From assembly GCA_034440575.1 (NCBI GenBank), contig JAOTOL010001641.1, positions 2,940,001 to 3,004,000 on the forward strand: 64,000 nt of DNA. The letters run 5' to 3'. The position numbers were made by a program, and so were the translations under genes. Numbering within the stretch: position 1 is the stretch's first letter; the number at the start of each line of letters is the position of its first letter. The DNA is from Imbricaverruca yamaguchii (lineage: Eukaryota; Arthropoda; Thecostraca; Neoverrucidae). The notes below the pieces were generated by a model. The model saw nothing but the letters and a program-made list of their open reading frames with translations, made no database searches and was not told where the DNA came from. This document shows positions 36,443 through 48,489 of the stretch, piece by piece.

Positions 36443-37665
36443 AGAAAGGGCGCTTTGCCAGCGGGGGTCTGGAACACCTGCACACAGCTCTGGACACCGC
36501 TCAAGACGATTCGTCACTCTCTGATTGGCTACTTAGTAGTGACGTATTTTGAGCTCCGATTCCAAGTGGTAGTCAAATGACGTTTCACTTCCGAGTTAAC
36601 CCGACGATGCCACCTGGTGACGAACAGTCAGGTGACATTTCCCGCAGACGACCCGGCAACGCGCCCGGCCATTGGACTTTAAACTCGCGTTCGGCCGCTG
36701 CCGCGGCGCGGGTCGTCGGCAAGCCACCGGCCGGCTCAAGTTCATGAGTTGCATGTCGGCTGGCTTGCGGGGTCACAGCATTTATAGTTATAGACCAGCA
36801 TTATGGTGCTATGCAAGTATATATATTTTACGTTGAAAACAGTACATTTTTAGAAACTTTGTTATAAATGTTAGGTATAGATCAATTGACATCTTTCCTT
36901 GGTAATAACTGCCTACTCAAGGCTTGCGGTCGTACTTGTTCTTTAGAGGATGGCAGGCGACGGCTTTGACTGTTAGTTAGTAATTTGTTTTTAAAGTGTG
37001 CATCGACTGCAATGGTCATATAGCGCCCATAACAAGTTTATCCATGAAAAGTCAGTAGTAAAATCGTAATCATAATCGCAGAACAGCGTCATGTCCACGT
37101 GATTATTTCCCGCATACTGTCCTAGTCAAAACATTCCTTCGCAATCAGCCTATTAGAGGCATGGTGTGGTGAGATTGAGAGGTGTTGGTGATTAACGGTC
37201 AGGGCGGTCTTCTATCCCACACGTCTTGGCTTACAGGTGGGTGCCTCGTCACGGGTCAAACAGCGCGGTGACGAGACCTGGGGTCCCTTCGGTCGGTGGC
37301 GAGATAGGCATTCGCTTGCGGCTTGTAGATGGTATGATTGGTTGGCCTATTAATGGGACGGGGTGGAGGCGGACCCACTATTTCTCCACAGAGGCCAGGT
37401 GGCGCGCGGTACCGACGGTGAGTGCATTTGCTTACCGAGCCTTGCGGCCATGGAGGATTTTCCCATAACGCCTTTCCCACCGATCAAGCTGGATCAATCA
37501 CTTTCAATACCCTTGAAAAGGCATCTTACCACATACATTTGGCATTTCCAGAAATAAGTGACTTCAATTGTGGATAATCTGCAATTTTGGTTGTAAGGTG
37601 GACATATTTCATATCATGACCCCATTGTTTAGTGACCCTACAGAACATTGTCAGTTATTATAATA
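36443..37665. other. Gene-free sequence between SINE and LINE
   Basis: CpG-rich to about 37460, then abruptly CpG-poor. A degenerate micro hairpin element lies at 36975-37028. No exon is recognised. Confidence 0.5.
36975..37028 (-). mobile_element. Micro hairpin element, older copy
   Basis: GTTAGTAATTTGTTTTTAAAG...GCATCGACTGCAATGG...TATAGCGCCC matches the family. The first arm has decayed (GTGTGC for GGGCGC), and no flanking duplication is left. Confidence 0.75.
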
Positions 37666-37669
37666 CTAT

Positions 37670-39254
37670 GTGGTCAGCAAAGAATGCCCCACCCCCTATA
37701 CTTGGCAGCAGCATGCTAACCCATGCTATTTTTCATCATTATTAAAACACTTAACACACAGGAAAATAAAGCCAAATAAGGCAACAGGACATGATGAAAT
37801 TTATGCTAGGGTGTTGCGGGAAACTGAAAAGGAACTGGCATTTCCACTTAGTACAATATTTTGTAGATCAGTTTCACATAATGAAATTCCAACCGATTGG
37901 AAAAGGGCAAATGTAGTTCCCATTTTCAAGAAAGGAGAAAGAGGGAAAGTTGAAAACTATAGGCCAATAAGTCTCACATCCCTAGTCTGCAAGGTACTCG
38001 AATCAATTATCAAGGATAGAATAGTTAGTTATCTGGAAGGTAGCAGATTGATTCAAGATACTGAACATGGGTTTAGAAAAGGACGATCGTGTCTCACAAA
38101 CCTCTTGGACTTTTTTAACTTCGCCACAGAACAATTTGATCAGGGAAATCAGGTTGATGTAGCATATCTTGACTTTAGTAAGGCCTTTGACAAGGTACCC
38201 CATAAACGGTTAATTATACAGCTTCAGTCCCATGGTATTGCAGGTAGCATCTTAAAATGGATAGAGTTGTGGCTTTCAGATAGACAGCAAAGAGTGATGC
38301 TAAATGGTACAAAGTCATCATGGCAAAATGTTCTTAGTGGAGTCCCCCAGGGGTCAGTACTAGGGCCATTACTGTTCATTATATTTGTAAATAACATTGA
38401 AAGTGGCCTAAGCAGTAAAGTTTTGAAATTTGCGGATGATTTGAAGGTCTTTAGGGCAATAACAGGATGAGCATGTCTCGCTGCAGAAAGACTTAGACGA
38501 ACTTGTGAAGTGGTCCGAAGAATGGCAAATGAAATTTAACTTTGATAAGTGCAAAATCATGCATGTAGGTAAGCAGCATATGAAGGCTCCATACTTGATG
38601 GGTGGCCAAGTGCTATCAGTGACTCAACAGGAGAAGGATTTAGGTGTTACTCTAAACACAAAACTGGGGGCATCAGAACAGACCAAGGAAGCCAGGACGA
38701 AGGCACTGAGAATGCTCGGGGCAATAAATAGGAATGTATCCTACAGAAGTGAGGAAGTGATCAGGAAGCTTTACTGTGCATATGTCAGGCCACATTTGGA
38801 ATACTGCATCCAAGCTTGGTCTCCTGGCTATGAAAAAGATTGTTGGCTTTCAGAGAGAGTACAAAAGAGGGCTACAAAAATGGTTAATGGCATAAGCAAC
38901 CTGGCATATGAGGAAAGATTTAAGAAATTGAATATGTTTTCACTTAGATATAGAAGGCTGAGAGGAGACCTCATCGAGGTCTTTAAATTTGTCAATGGTC
39001 TGGAGAGGGGATACCTTGGGGAAATGTTTGAATTTAACAGAAATGATGCAATTAGAGGTCATAAATTCAAAATTAAAGTTAACCACAGCAGAACAAGGTT
39101 AAGGCAAACTTTCTTCACCAACAGGGTAGTGGAACACTGGAACCAGCTGCCAGAAAACATCGTCAGTAGCAGCACGTTGAACATCTTTAAAAACAGCATA
39201 GACAATCATTATAAGAATAGAGGGCTTGCTTTTCAGTATTACAGGGAGGGCTGA
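37670..39254 (+). pseudogene. CR1/L2-like LINE reverse transcriptase, 5'-truncated, one frameshift
   Basis: The first frame (to about 38468) covers RT motifs: Ile-Pro-Thr-Asp-Trp-Lys-Arg-Ala-Asn-Val-Val-Pro-Ile-Phe-Lys-Lys-Gly, Asn-Tyr-Arg-Pro-Ile-Ser-Leu-Thr-Ser, His-Gly-Phe-Arg, Leu-Asp-Phe-Ser-Lys-Ala-Phe-Asp, Gly-Val-Pro-Gln-Gly-Ser-Val-Leu-Gly-Pro-Leu-Leu-Phe and the catalytic Phe-Ala-Asp-Asp. A one-base shift near 38465-38472 moves the reading to the second frame (to 39254), which holds the thumb and the C-terminal domain (Arg-Pro-His-Leu-Glu-Tyr, Ala-Trp-Ser-Pro, Val-Gln-Lys-Arg-Ala). The endonuclease is missing. The Jockey/CR1/L2 group assignment is from these motifs. The sequence is CpG-poor. 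Confidence 0.9.
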
Positions 39255-39360
39255 TTGACAGATTTGGTGGGCAACTGGTTCAGTGTACAGAGTGCAACCA
39301 AGAAGGGCCCTTGTGGCTCATAGTTGCACTAATCTTTTATGTCTTTATGTCTTTTACTTA
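39255..39360 (+). repeat. 3' end of the LINE with TTTATGTC repeats
   Basis: The short 3' UTR ends with CTTTTATGTCTTTATGTCTTTT. Short terminal tandem repeats in place of a poly-A tail are typical of CR1/L2-type LINEs. Confidence 0.75.
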
Positions 39361-42145
39361 GGGTGTTGTATGCATAGGGCATTGTAAGAACCCTCTAGGG
39401 GTTTTCCTGACAGTGAATGGCACAGGCCCCTGGGAGTGATGGTCATGACTCTCTTCCACCACCCTCACTTTCCTACACCTATGGTGTGCATCATAGTCAT
39501 GGCACATATATGGGCCATGTTCAGAGATCAGTAAATGTCACATTAGGCAAACAGCACAGAACAGCAAATAAGTGCATCCATACACCCACACACACATGCA
39601 AAGGGTTTTTAAAGAATCCATCCTTACCCATCAACCCCTCCCTCCCTCCCCCAAAAGATACATAGTCCAAGAAAAGACACACTCCACAAGTAAGTTGCCT
39701 CAACTTTCAATAATTGAAATTGTATTTTGTTAGCTAAGAACCTAACCTAAAAAACTGTTTATTCTTAGCTAGTTATTTGGGTGCATCAACCAAATTGTTT
39801 TCTCTGATTGGGACAGTTTTTCTCTCACTACCTATGACTTTGGACCAAATTGCAAGCACAAAGAATGGTATGGTTCATCACCTCACCATACCCAGAATCG
39901 GACATCAAGATATAGCTTACACAACAAATTCAACCTCTCACCACTGTAAGGAAGGGATTTCTCAAGAGCAGCATGTTTTGCTCCTCAATTGAGATACGTC
40001 TCTGCATTCTATCAAGATGAGCTTCCTGGACCCTGTGTGGTAGTCGATGCTTCCTGCCAGCAGAACCATCTTGTCATGAGCATGTTAGCACCACAGACAT
40101 CAATACAATTAGGTGTGGCATAGTGGAAAATGCATCTAGCAGCATCAGTGTACATAAAAATATTTCATAAACATATATTTGTAGTTTTATGATAAAGCAC
40201 ATAGAAAAGCAATGTGTCCATAATAGCCAAACATCAGCATTGTGAAGGAAAGAGGGTCCATTTGATACCAGTCATGTAGTATGATAGAGGGTAGATGGTA
40301 CATTACCAAAGCTAAAGTCACCTGGCAATGGTATGAGCACAACAGTTTTTGGGGGTTGATAAGGAGCGGCATTAACTGATGTATCAGACTCTAAAATTGC
40401 TTAGTCACATGATAATGACTAACACAATGGGTGTGATAATGAGCAAGATGAACATGAAATAGCATATACACAACAGTTTCAGATCATGGAAACCAAATAA
40501 TCACATGCTATAGCTTCCTAGTGTAAACTTCCAGGCCATGGCAGAGATGAGTTGATGCATCATGTCACAGGTATAATTTTGGCTATATGTTCTCCATCCA
40601 AGGCTAGAAGACATTTTTGGAGCTGCACATCAAGCAGAGGAAAGATACCCATTAATCAAAACAGTCAACCTATCACCTTCAGCACATTTGCCTCTGAATA
40701 GGTACAAAGTTATATTTTTATAATGACTAAGGCTGGTTGTGTCATTTCTTCATAAAAAGAAGCCATATCTGTTTTTCAAACCAGACCATCATATGGCTCC
40801 ATGTGAAGCTTTTCTTTACAGGAAATGTTTGATGCAAAGTGCCACTGTTCTATTGCATGTGCATGGTAAACAAAGTAATGCTAACATTTTCAACCCCTCC
40901 ACATCAGGCCACCAGTATGAGGCCACCAAAATTAACAGCTCTAATCCATAACTTTGGAATCAATGCCATAGATACAACACAAGACCAGCATTTAATGTTC
41001 CACTTACCCTGTCCAAATATTTCCATTAGGCACTTTCTTTCTTAACAATGTGATAGCCAACCTCATGGTGACAACTGTGTTTTGCAACAATTTCAGCAAT
41101 ATAGTTATAATATCCAATGCTCAACTGAAACACATGTGACACACATTAGTCACATTTTGAACATATGCTACAGATAGGAACATGGCTATATCTTAACATA
41201 GTGAGCTGGCAGTGCATAGTATAGGTACAACAGGGTACTACCTACATCAGATGGGAAGACAAAGTCAGACTGTTGACTCAAAGCTGAAGCCAAAATAAGG
41301 TCATTAGATTGAAGCTGAAGCTAAAGCCCAAGACAGCAGTAAATAAATGTTAAGTGGCCGAACAAACATTAAGGCAATAAAGCTATAAAGCCAACACCAA
41401 TGTCAAAATGCATGGCTTTGCAGAGCCAGCCACTGATCTTTAGCCAACCAGATGAGAGGCCAAAGTGAACTCTGCTTTATGATGTAAATTGAGTGAATTC
41501 AATACTTCTTAAATTGATTAACATTGGCAACAATCAGGATCACACAAAGAAAAATGTCTTGCTTAGTCTAAAAAAATTGACCTTGGGTCAGAAGAGACCA
41601 CTGGCATTGCATAGCCAACCATCAGTCATAGGACTCTACTAAAAATATTGAGGTAATGGGCAGTGGGTGTTGATCAAGGGAGGTGGCTTAAGCATGGGTA
41701 AACTTGAAGTATTACCCCTCACACTTTCTCTATATCAACAATGCATCCGAGTCACCATCAACTAAGTACCCAACTTTGATCATGAGTTAGTTATTTGAGT
41801 TTAAGGGCGCTTCGACCAAAACGTGATCATTTAGCGCCCATCTGATCATGAGTAAACATCAGTAAATGAGCAGTTGATATTTTACGGATGCTAGGTAGGA
41901 AGGGCATTACACATAACTAGAGAAGAATATAAACACAAGGATACAAAAATATACAAGGATGCAAGAATGCACCCCCTAAATATTTACCGCACAATTTACT
42001 GACTTCTAATACTATTTCCCGATACTTATTTAAAGCCAGGACTATGAACTTGAAGCTGAAGCAACATGCTAGGAAAACAAAGCTAGCATCTAGTATGTTT
42101 TCTAGTTTCAGCCCTAGGACGGAAGCAGGAATGTGCGTGATTTCT
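39361..42145. other. CpG-depleted gene-free sequence
   Basis: For about 2.4 kb CG dinucleotides are rare (often none per 60-base line) while TG and CA are common. No exon is recognised. A partial micro element (TAGTTATTTGGGTGCATCAACC) lies at 39769-39790. Confidence 0.6.
41788..41842 (-). mobile_element. Micro hairpin element, copy with perfect 11-bp duplication
   Basis: A 55-base insertion (TAGTTATTTGAGTTTAAGGG...TTTAGCGCCCATC on the plus strand) is flanked by perfect TGATCATGAGT copies (41777-41787 and 41843-41853). It keeps CpG sites inside CpG-poor DNA, which fits a recent insertion. Confidence 0.9.
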
Positions 42146-42148
42146 AGG

Positions 42149-42567
42149 GGTCTGTTCCCGACCCTGCTCCAAAAAAAAGAGTAGAGCAACTTGGAGCAAC
42201 ATGGAGCAGTTCGGAGCAGGCTCGGGAAAACGAGCGCTGGAACGTCTGGAGTAACTTGGAGTAAAAATCAGCTGTTTGTACTTGTATTATGGTTATATAC
42301 TGTACTTGTACTATGCATATATGACGCAAATGTTCAAAACTTGCTGACGCAGATTACGCTGATTCCCCAAAGCGCTCCGAAAATGTATCGTCAGCGCCAC
42401 ATTTGTGCTACTCCAAGCTGCTTCAAGCTGCCCCTGCTTTCAGCCGGAGTAAGTTGGAGTGTTGGAGAAGATTGCAGCTACTCCGTTCTGCTCCGACAAC
42501 GCACGGGAACACGGAGCAGCTACTCCAAGTTGCTCGGAGCAGCTTGGAGCAGGGTCAGGAACAAACC
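42149..42567. mobile_element. Non-autonomous TIR element 2 (ends GGTCTGTTCC), GGAGCA-rich
   Basis: GGTCTGTTCCCGACCCTGCTCC at the left is inverted at the right end as GGAGCAGGGTCAGGAACAAACC. The 419-bp element is filled with degenerate TTGGAGCAAC words on both strands, so it can fold heavily. It has CpG content unlike its flanks. No transposase. Confidence 0.8.
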
Positions 42568-43333
42568 GTAGTAGAATTTACCAGGAGTCCGGTATATACC
42601 GTGACGTCGCCTAAACATTCCAAATACGTTTTTAAACCTGGCTAAGATTCATCTGTGGGGCAGCGAAGACCAATTTGTAGTGTTGTTGTGGTAAGGCGTA
42701 CGGTGCTTTTAATTGCCGGCATGGGAAATTGGAGTATGAGGCTGAGGAGTATTGTTTAGATTCTTATGTTGTTGACATGCTGTTTGCTTAGGTGCGGAAT
42801 TTCTTCAGTTCAAAAAACATAATAACCCTCAACTTGCTATCATTCCTAATCCCGTAACCTTGAATTGAAATTGAAACCGAAGCTAGATTTGCCAAATATG
42901 AACCTAGGTTTATTGCAAAATTTGAGTTTGAATGTGTTTTATGAATCCTGGAATTTATAATTCCAATGCAATGTTTAATAATGTGACTAAGATGATGGGA
43001 CCACCCATTTTCTGTGCAAATGCTTATTTTTTAGTTTGTGGGGAAAATAAAAAAATGTGAGCATAGCATAGTATTTAGGTAGCATAGGAAAGACATGCTT
43101 TTTAAAAAATGCAGCATATCCTGACCTAGCCTGTGCTAACCTCCATTTGGATAAAAAGCTTAGCTAGCTACTTCTTGGAACATTATCTTGAATATGCCAT
43201 GCACACCTGTTGAAAATAACATACATACCATGATTTCATAAAGTGTTGAGGCTTAACAAGAGTCACAGGGGCCCATCTTCTGGATCAAGCCTATCTAGAA
43301 AAGATAGCAGAAAAGTACATGCTCACACCCCAG

Positions 43334-43380
43334 TCAATACATTATCCCAAGTTCCCTTGGAACTTGGGATAATGTATTGA
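43334..43380. repeat. Perfect palindromic hairpin, 22-bp arms
   Basis: 22 bases (43334-43355, beginning TCAATACATTATCCC) are exactly inverted at 43359-43380 around a 3-base loop. Nothing nearby suggests a terminator or an RNA gene. Confidence 0.93.
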
Positions 43381-44714
43381 ATATATCCAAGCCTCTCTAG
43401 CACCATTCACCGGATACTGCCTATCACACTCCTCAATAATTCAAAACTGCTCCAATCTTGCCCCATTGTGTTACCAGAGCGAATCTCATCAGCATCACAT
43501 ACAGAAAGTATGTGTGTGGTATCACATATGTTATGACAGATATATCCAAGGTTCAATATCCATTGCCCAGCACATGGAAAGCATCAGATGACACCAAAAA
43601 GTTAGGATATTTGACATGACCTTTACCTCACTATCTGCTCTCTAGCCTTGTGTGAAGTAAGAAGAGGGCAAGGTATTTTGTAAGAGTGAGTGGGAAATAT
43701 CTACTGATGCAGGTTATTAGAATTGAATCAAAAAGTATGTCTGTGTCAGTATTCCTGTCACAGTGGATTCAGAGCTTCAAGGACAGTATCAAAAGGTTTA
43801 AAAAAAAAGAAATATCCTCATTTCCAGTTATCATACTTTTGTCAATTCAATTTGCTTGTGAATTACCATGTGCAATTAATGCCATTTTCTTACTGGTGTG
43901 CTGGGCACTACTTGACCCATGTAATTGATGTGCCATAAAGCCCAATAACCAACTCTTACTGGGGTGCATATGCATTGGAACATTCCAGGCACATTGTACA
44001 CTTGGGATAAAAATTGCACCAACTGCAGTGCAAAAGATGCTATTAAGGAGAGGATTTGTGGCCAAACATGCCTAAAAAGACTAATAAAGCATTAAGCCAC
44101 CTCTTTTGTGACAAGTAATGTGCTTTTTACTGGGATAGGAAATATTTTCATCATTTGGTAGGAATACCTAGTAGTAATGTTGGAGAACAGAATTATGTAT
44201 ATGTGATCTTCTCTTATTCCAAAATGGTGTGGAAAAGGGGCTGAAACATTTCTACATGCATTCATACTGGCATTACAAGCTTCAGTACACTGGATATTCA
44301 ATTTAAGGTCAATTTCAATTGAAGTACCATCAGTTCAGGGAGGGGATTAGTCACCTCGTGACCTCACTCTGGGATGCACCCATGGTCAGTGCTTTCAACA
44401 GGCCTTCAAAGGCAGGTTGAAAGTGGTCTTGATCAAGGCCAAGGAAAACTCATACAAATAGTTGCTGAAGTAGTGAACAACATTTTTCATTAGTACCCAT
44501 TATTATTTTATGCTAAGATGAGTAGTAACAACTTAATTTTGCACTGCAAATTGCCCAACATATGTCACCATCGTTCCAAAGTCAGTGGACTTCAGCCCCT
44601 TTCCTTCTGTTCAAATTCTTCAGAAATTTCCTGCAAGTTTTTGAACACCCTGACATTTTGTGTAGTTGATTGCATTTATGCATGTGTGCATACATGCATA
44701 CTTACATACATACA

Positions 44715-44717
<3 letters not shown>

Positions 44718-44773
<56 letters not shown>
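44718..44773. repeat. (TA)n microsatellite
   Basis: A pure AT dinucleotide run of about 56 bases, preceded by CATA tetranucleotides. Confidence 0.97.
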
Positions 44774-44776
<3 letters not shown>

Positions 44777-47700
44777 GTCTGTGACAATTCAGGTGGCAAG
44801 TATGAATCTGCAATGTTTTCTTTTAAGGTTGGTTATGGGCTGTCCAATTCATTATCAGCAACACTTGTTCTGCCACTTGAGTTTAGAAATGCTATGAGAC
44901 ATGGAACTCACTTATGTTGAGCAGATAGCTAATTCCCTCCACCCCATACATGCCCTTACCAGCAGGGTGCTGGTTTAGTAAAAAGGTTGAGGTTACAAGG
45001 GTATAATGTGCTAGGTTACCTTGGTATGATATCATTACACACCTGCATTTGTACATATTGTTGTTGTATTCTGGCTGCCTGTGTTTGACCTCGGCAGATG
45101 GCAAGTGTCAGTGTTGTCCTCAATTATTTCTGAATTGTGTATTATGTGCCCACAGATTATTAAAGGCATATGCCTTGTATCATTTACTGTAATCATGTGG
45201 GAATTTTGCCAGAGCCATCATACCTTCACATTTTCAGGACAAGTCACAAGTATGTTGTGATCAAGAAGGGCCTGACTTGATTTAGATTGCCAGATATAGC
45301 CACACTTAGCATGTATTCGTCCACAGACGTTTCCAAGGCAGCATTCACCTTGTGAGTTTACCTGACTGTTCAAACAGAGGGATTGAGCATTCCGAGCAAA
45401 CTCAGTGATGCAACTCAGTGATGCAAATGCTAAAACTCACTTGATCTTGCTTGCTTGGATTTTTAGCATATTTTGAACTCATCCTCTTTTCAGGTGACAT
45501 TGGTATGAGATGAACTGATGTTAAATGGTGCATTAGGTAGATTTAACTGGCAGCTGCACTTAATAAGGATTAAATATTGTAATTCTTCACTATTGGGAAA
45601 GAACACAAACACGACCTCAAATCGACTAAAAAGTTACATATAAGTGCTCCATACTGTATATTGAATGTTCGAACCCCATCCTCTCCACTCTTAGTTTGTG
45701 TAATGCATGTTGGTATGGCTGGAGACATCATTCCCTGCCTGGGTGTGTTTCTGTGTGCCTTGCCCGCAATTATTAATAGTGCTATTATATTAATAGTTCG
45801 CCATCACGCTTGTGTGTGGGTGATTTCTTAGATTATTCAGTGATATACGAGCAACGGAGAAAACGTGTCCGGGAAACTCTTGCACACTGATATAGTGGTA
45901 TGTTTCTAAATTTGTATGTGTGGTTCCTTTGTCAGGCTTTCCATTTAGTCTGATAATGGGCAAGTTTCGCGTAATGGGTTTTTGATCGAGGAATAGAACG
46001 GAAATAATACTTCGCAGTCAACATTGAAATGTTTTTTCTTCACAGAAACATTTACAGCATAATTTAATCATTTCACTTACGGTTTGCCATCGATATAAAA
46101 ACCTCGTAGCGATGACGTCGCATATGTCGTGGTCTCGAAGCGGCCGAGCCTGAAACACATCGGTAACCACAGGGGATACGTTTGATTGTTCCATGGGAAG
46201 TTTTTTTTTCTAACCTACTCGCTTCATGGGTACTAAGGCGAGGGCTTGTGATACTGAAATGTTATCAATTTTAACGAAAATATGGAGCTTTGAAGGGTAG
46301 GTCATATATTATGGTGGTAATATAGCAACTAACATTTTTGTTTGAAATCCGGTGCAATGCGGTGCATGCAAACGGCAAAAGCTTGCACTATGTTTATGGG
46401 TTAAATGAGTAAAACAATGGAAAAGATAATATGTGGCATAGCTGAATAAACACCATGGCTTCCCCTCAGCAAAATAGAAACAGTTTACACCTAGTTCCAT
46501 AATTTGAATTCCATAATAGGGTGAACTACAAACCACATGCCAATGTAAGCACTTGATAAATGATCAATTAATAGCACATCAACTTTTAATTTGTGAATGT
46601 TGCACATTGTACATCAAATTATTGGTAAAATATATGGCCGAGTAGATAAAGATGCTGTTGAAATACACATGTTTATTGTGATAGTTTGGCAGATGTCATA
46701 GCATACCTTAAAACAATATTGTGATAGAATACAGTTGGTAAGCGTCCTGCCCCAATTACTGCAATATATTAATGATGTCCATGGAAATATTGCAAAAAGG
46801 GACTGCTATCAAATGGCAAATTGCATGGATGGTTTTGCTATACACTGGATTTTAGACAAGGTACACATGTTTTAAGGTTGATTGTCACATATAATGCCAG
46901 GAGTGTTGTGGAATTTAAATTAGCTTACTTTCAGGGGTATGTACATTGTGCATGTGTAGCAGTTCATGCAATCAAGTATCAGTGAGTGTAGGCAGACATG
47001 ATCAGTTACCTGCATGTGTATTCACGAGACAGATTTTACATACATTTTTCCTGCATGAAGCAAAGTGGTTAGGTTTCTGTCAGGTTTGGCTAGGTTTTTA
47101 TCATGATTTCATGTTGACCATATTCGTGAACATTGTGCTGGAAAAAGAAGTTCCAAAAACTCAAAAATTACACATCAGTTCAAATCTTTGTACAAATTAT
47201 ACTTACATTTTGTGGGAGTTTTCACAGAAAGGAAAATAAAATCACCACTTTCAATCTAAGCCTTGACGTGAAGAGGACAATGTTCACATTTCTCAGGAAA
47301 GTACTCTGGCTCCGCCCCCCTTCAGCCTTAGGCATGCCCACGCCTATCAAAATACTCGTACCAATGTCTACCAAGCGTGCGTATACATAGAAATATTCGT
47401 CACAGCGCTAGCAGAGATCAGCGGACCGTCTCGGTGTGCAAAATCGATCGACAACGTCCTCATCTTGTCGGCCGTCGGGAGGCCGATAGTCGTTGCTTCT
47501 GGCTTACTTGCATTTGCATTTGTATACACCGGCATAAACAAGAATAATAGCGTCGTTTTCTACGATCAATTTGCCCCTGATGATCGGATATGATCCAAGC
47601 TAAAACTGTCGCGAATATTTTGAACTGGCAGATTCCCAAATGGAAGATATAATGGGCAGTCAAGCATCGCCGAGCTATGCAGATGTGACGTCACCAATAT

Positions 47701-47849
47701 TTTGACCAATCATGAGTCGTGGCATTCTGAGGTGCTTCTTTGAATTATTTACGTAATTTAAAGTTTTATTAGAAGTAAATGAGTGCTACCATCGTCTTTA
47801 AAATTAAAAATCACTAGTGTAACTTAAGAAAATATACGGCCTGTCCCGA

Positions 47850-48027
47850 GGTGCGGGGATGGCCGAGTAGTTAAAGTGTTGGCTCCGGGCACCAAATGTC
47901 CCGGGTTTGACACTAGCGCCGGTCGGGATATTCTCCAATCCCGCGGCCCACCGGCAAAACAGTGTGAGCGGCGCCATTAGCCGTGAATGTGTATAAAGTG
48001 TGTCGTGAACCACCCAATAAACAAACA
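47850..48027 (+). mobile_element. tRNA-derived SINE, family A, copy 3, with perfect duplication
   Basis: The head GGGGATGGCCGAGTAGTTAA, the B-box-like CCCGGGTTTGACAC, the shared body and a CCAATAAACAAACA tail form a 178-base insertion. Perfect GCCTGTCCCGA copies flank it (47839-47849 and 48028-48038). This copy defines the family's ends. Confidence 0.95.
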
Positions 48028-48194
48028 GCCTGTCCCGACATGGACTTATCCATTGTATACCCCTTAAGTGATAACCTGGCCTTCTGGACGTGTGGTTGCA
48101 TTTATTTATTTATCTTGATCATGGCATCAAGTGCAAATGTATCCTGTCAGCCGATTAAGTGACTTAACATTGGCATACAAACATAACATAGGAC

Positions 48195-48485
48195 AGTATC
48201 GATTAATACGAGCCCGGAGGGCCTCTCACATAGCACGCACAGGAGGATGAGGGAGGATTCGGTCCATGCCCCTAAGATTTCGGAAACTACTGAAGCTATA
48301 TGCACAGAATTTGACGGGTGGATTGCGGATGTAGTGAGCTAGAAATTGTACGACCTTTAACACGCACCCTGGAGGGTCTCTGAAAATTGCACGCACTTGA
48401 GGGGACGGTATCCGCCCCCCCCCCCCTAATAAATCGGCTCCTATTAAAGCTGGTGCAACAAAATTATCAGGGGGGATAGGTATGG
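48195..48485. repeat. Dispersed repeat family R3, copy 1
   Basis: Blocks such as GGAGGGCCTCTCA, CCCCTAAGAT-TC-GAAAC and ACCTTTAACACGCACCCTGGAGGG occur in variant form at 49280-49345 and 61489-61870. A poly-C run of about 14 lies at 48413-48426. It is non-coding. Confidence 0.6.
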
Positions 48486-48489
48486 TAGT

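Larger units (their letters stand above)
42570..47835. other. Mostly CpG-depleted gene-free sequence
   Basis: No exon is recognised. CpG remains scarce to about 47240, apart from 45600-46270, where it is more frequent. A polyadenylation-like or promoter signal cannot be assigned. The contents I can name are the palindrome at 43334 and the TA tract at 44718. Confidence 0.5.
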
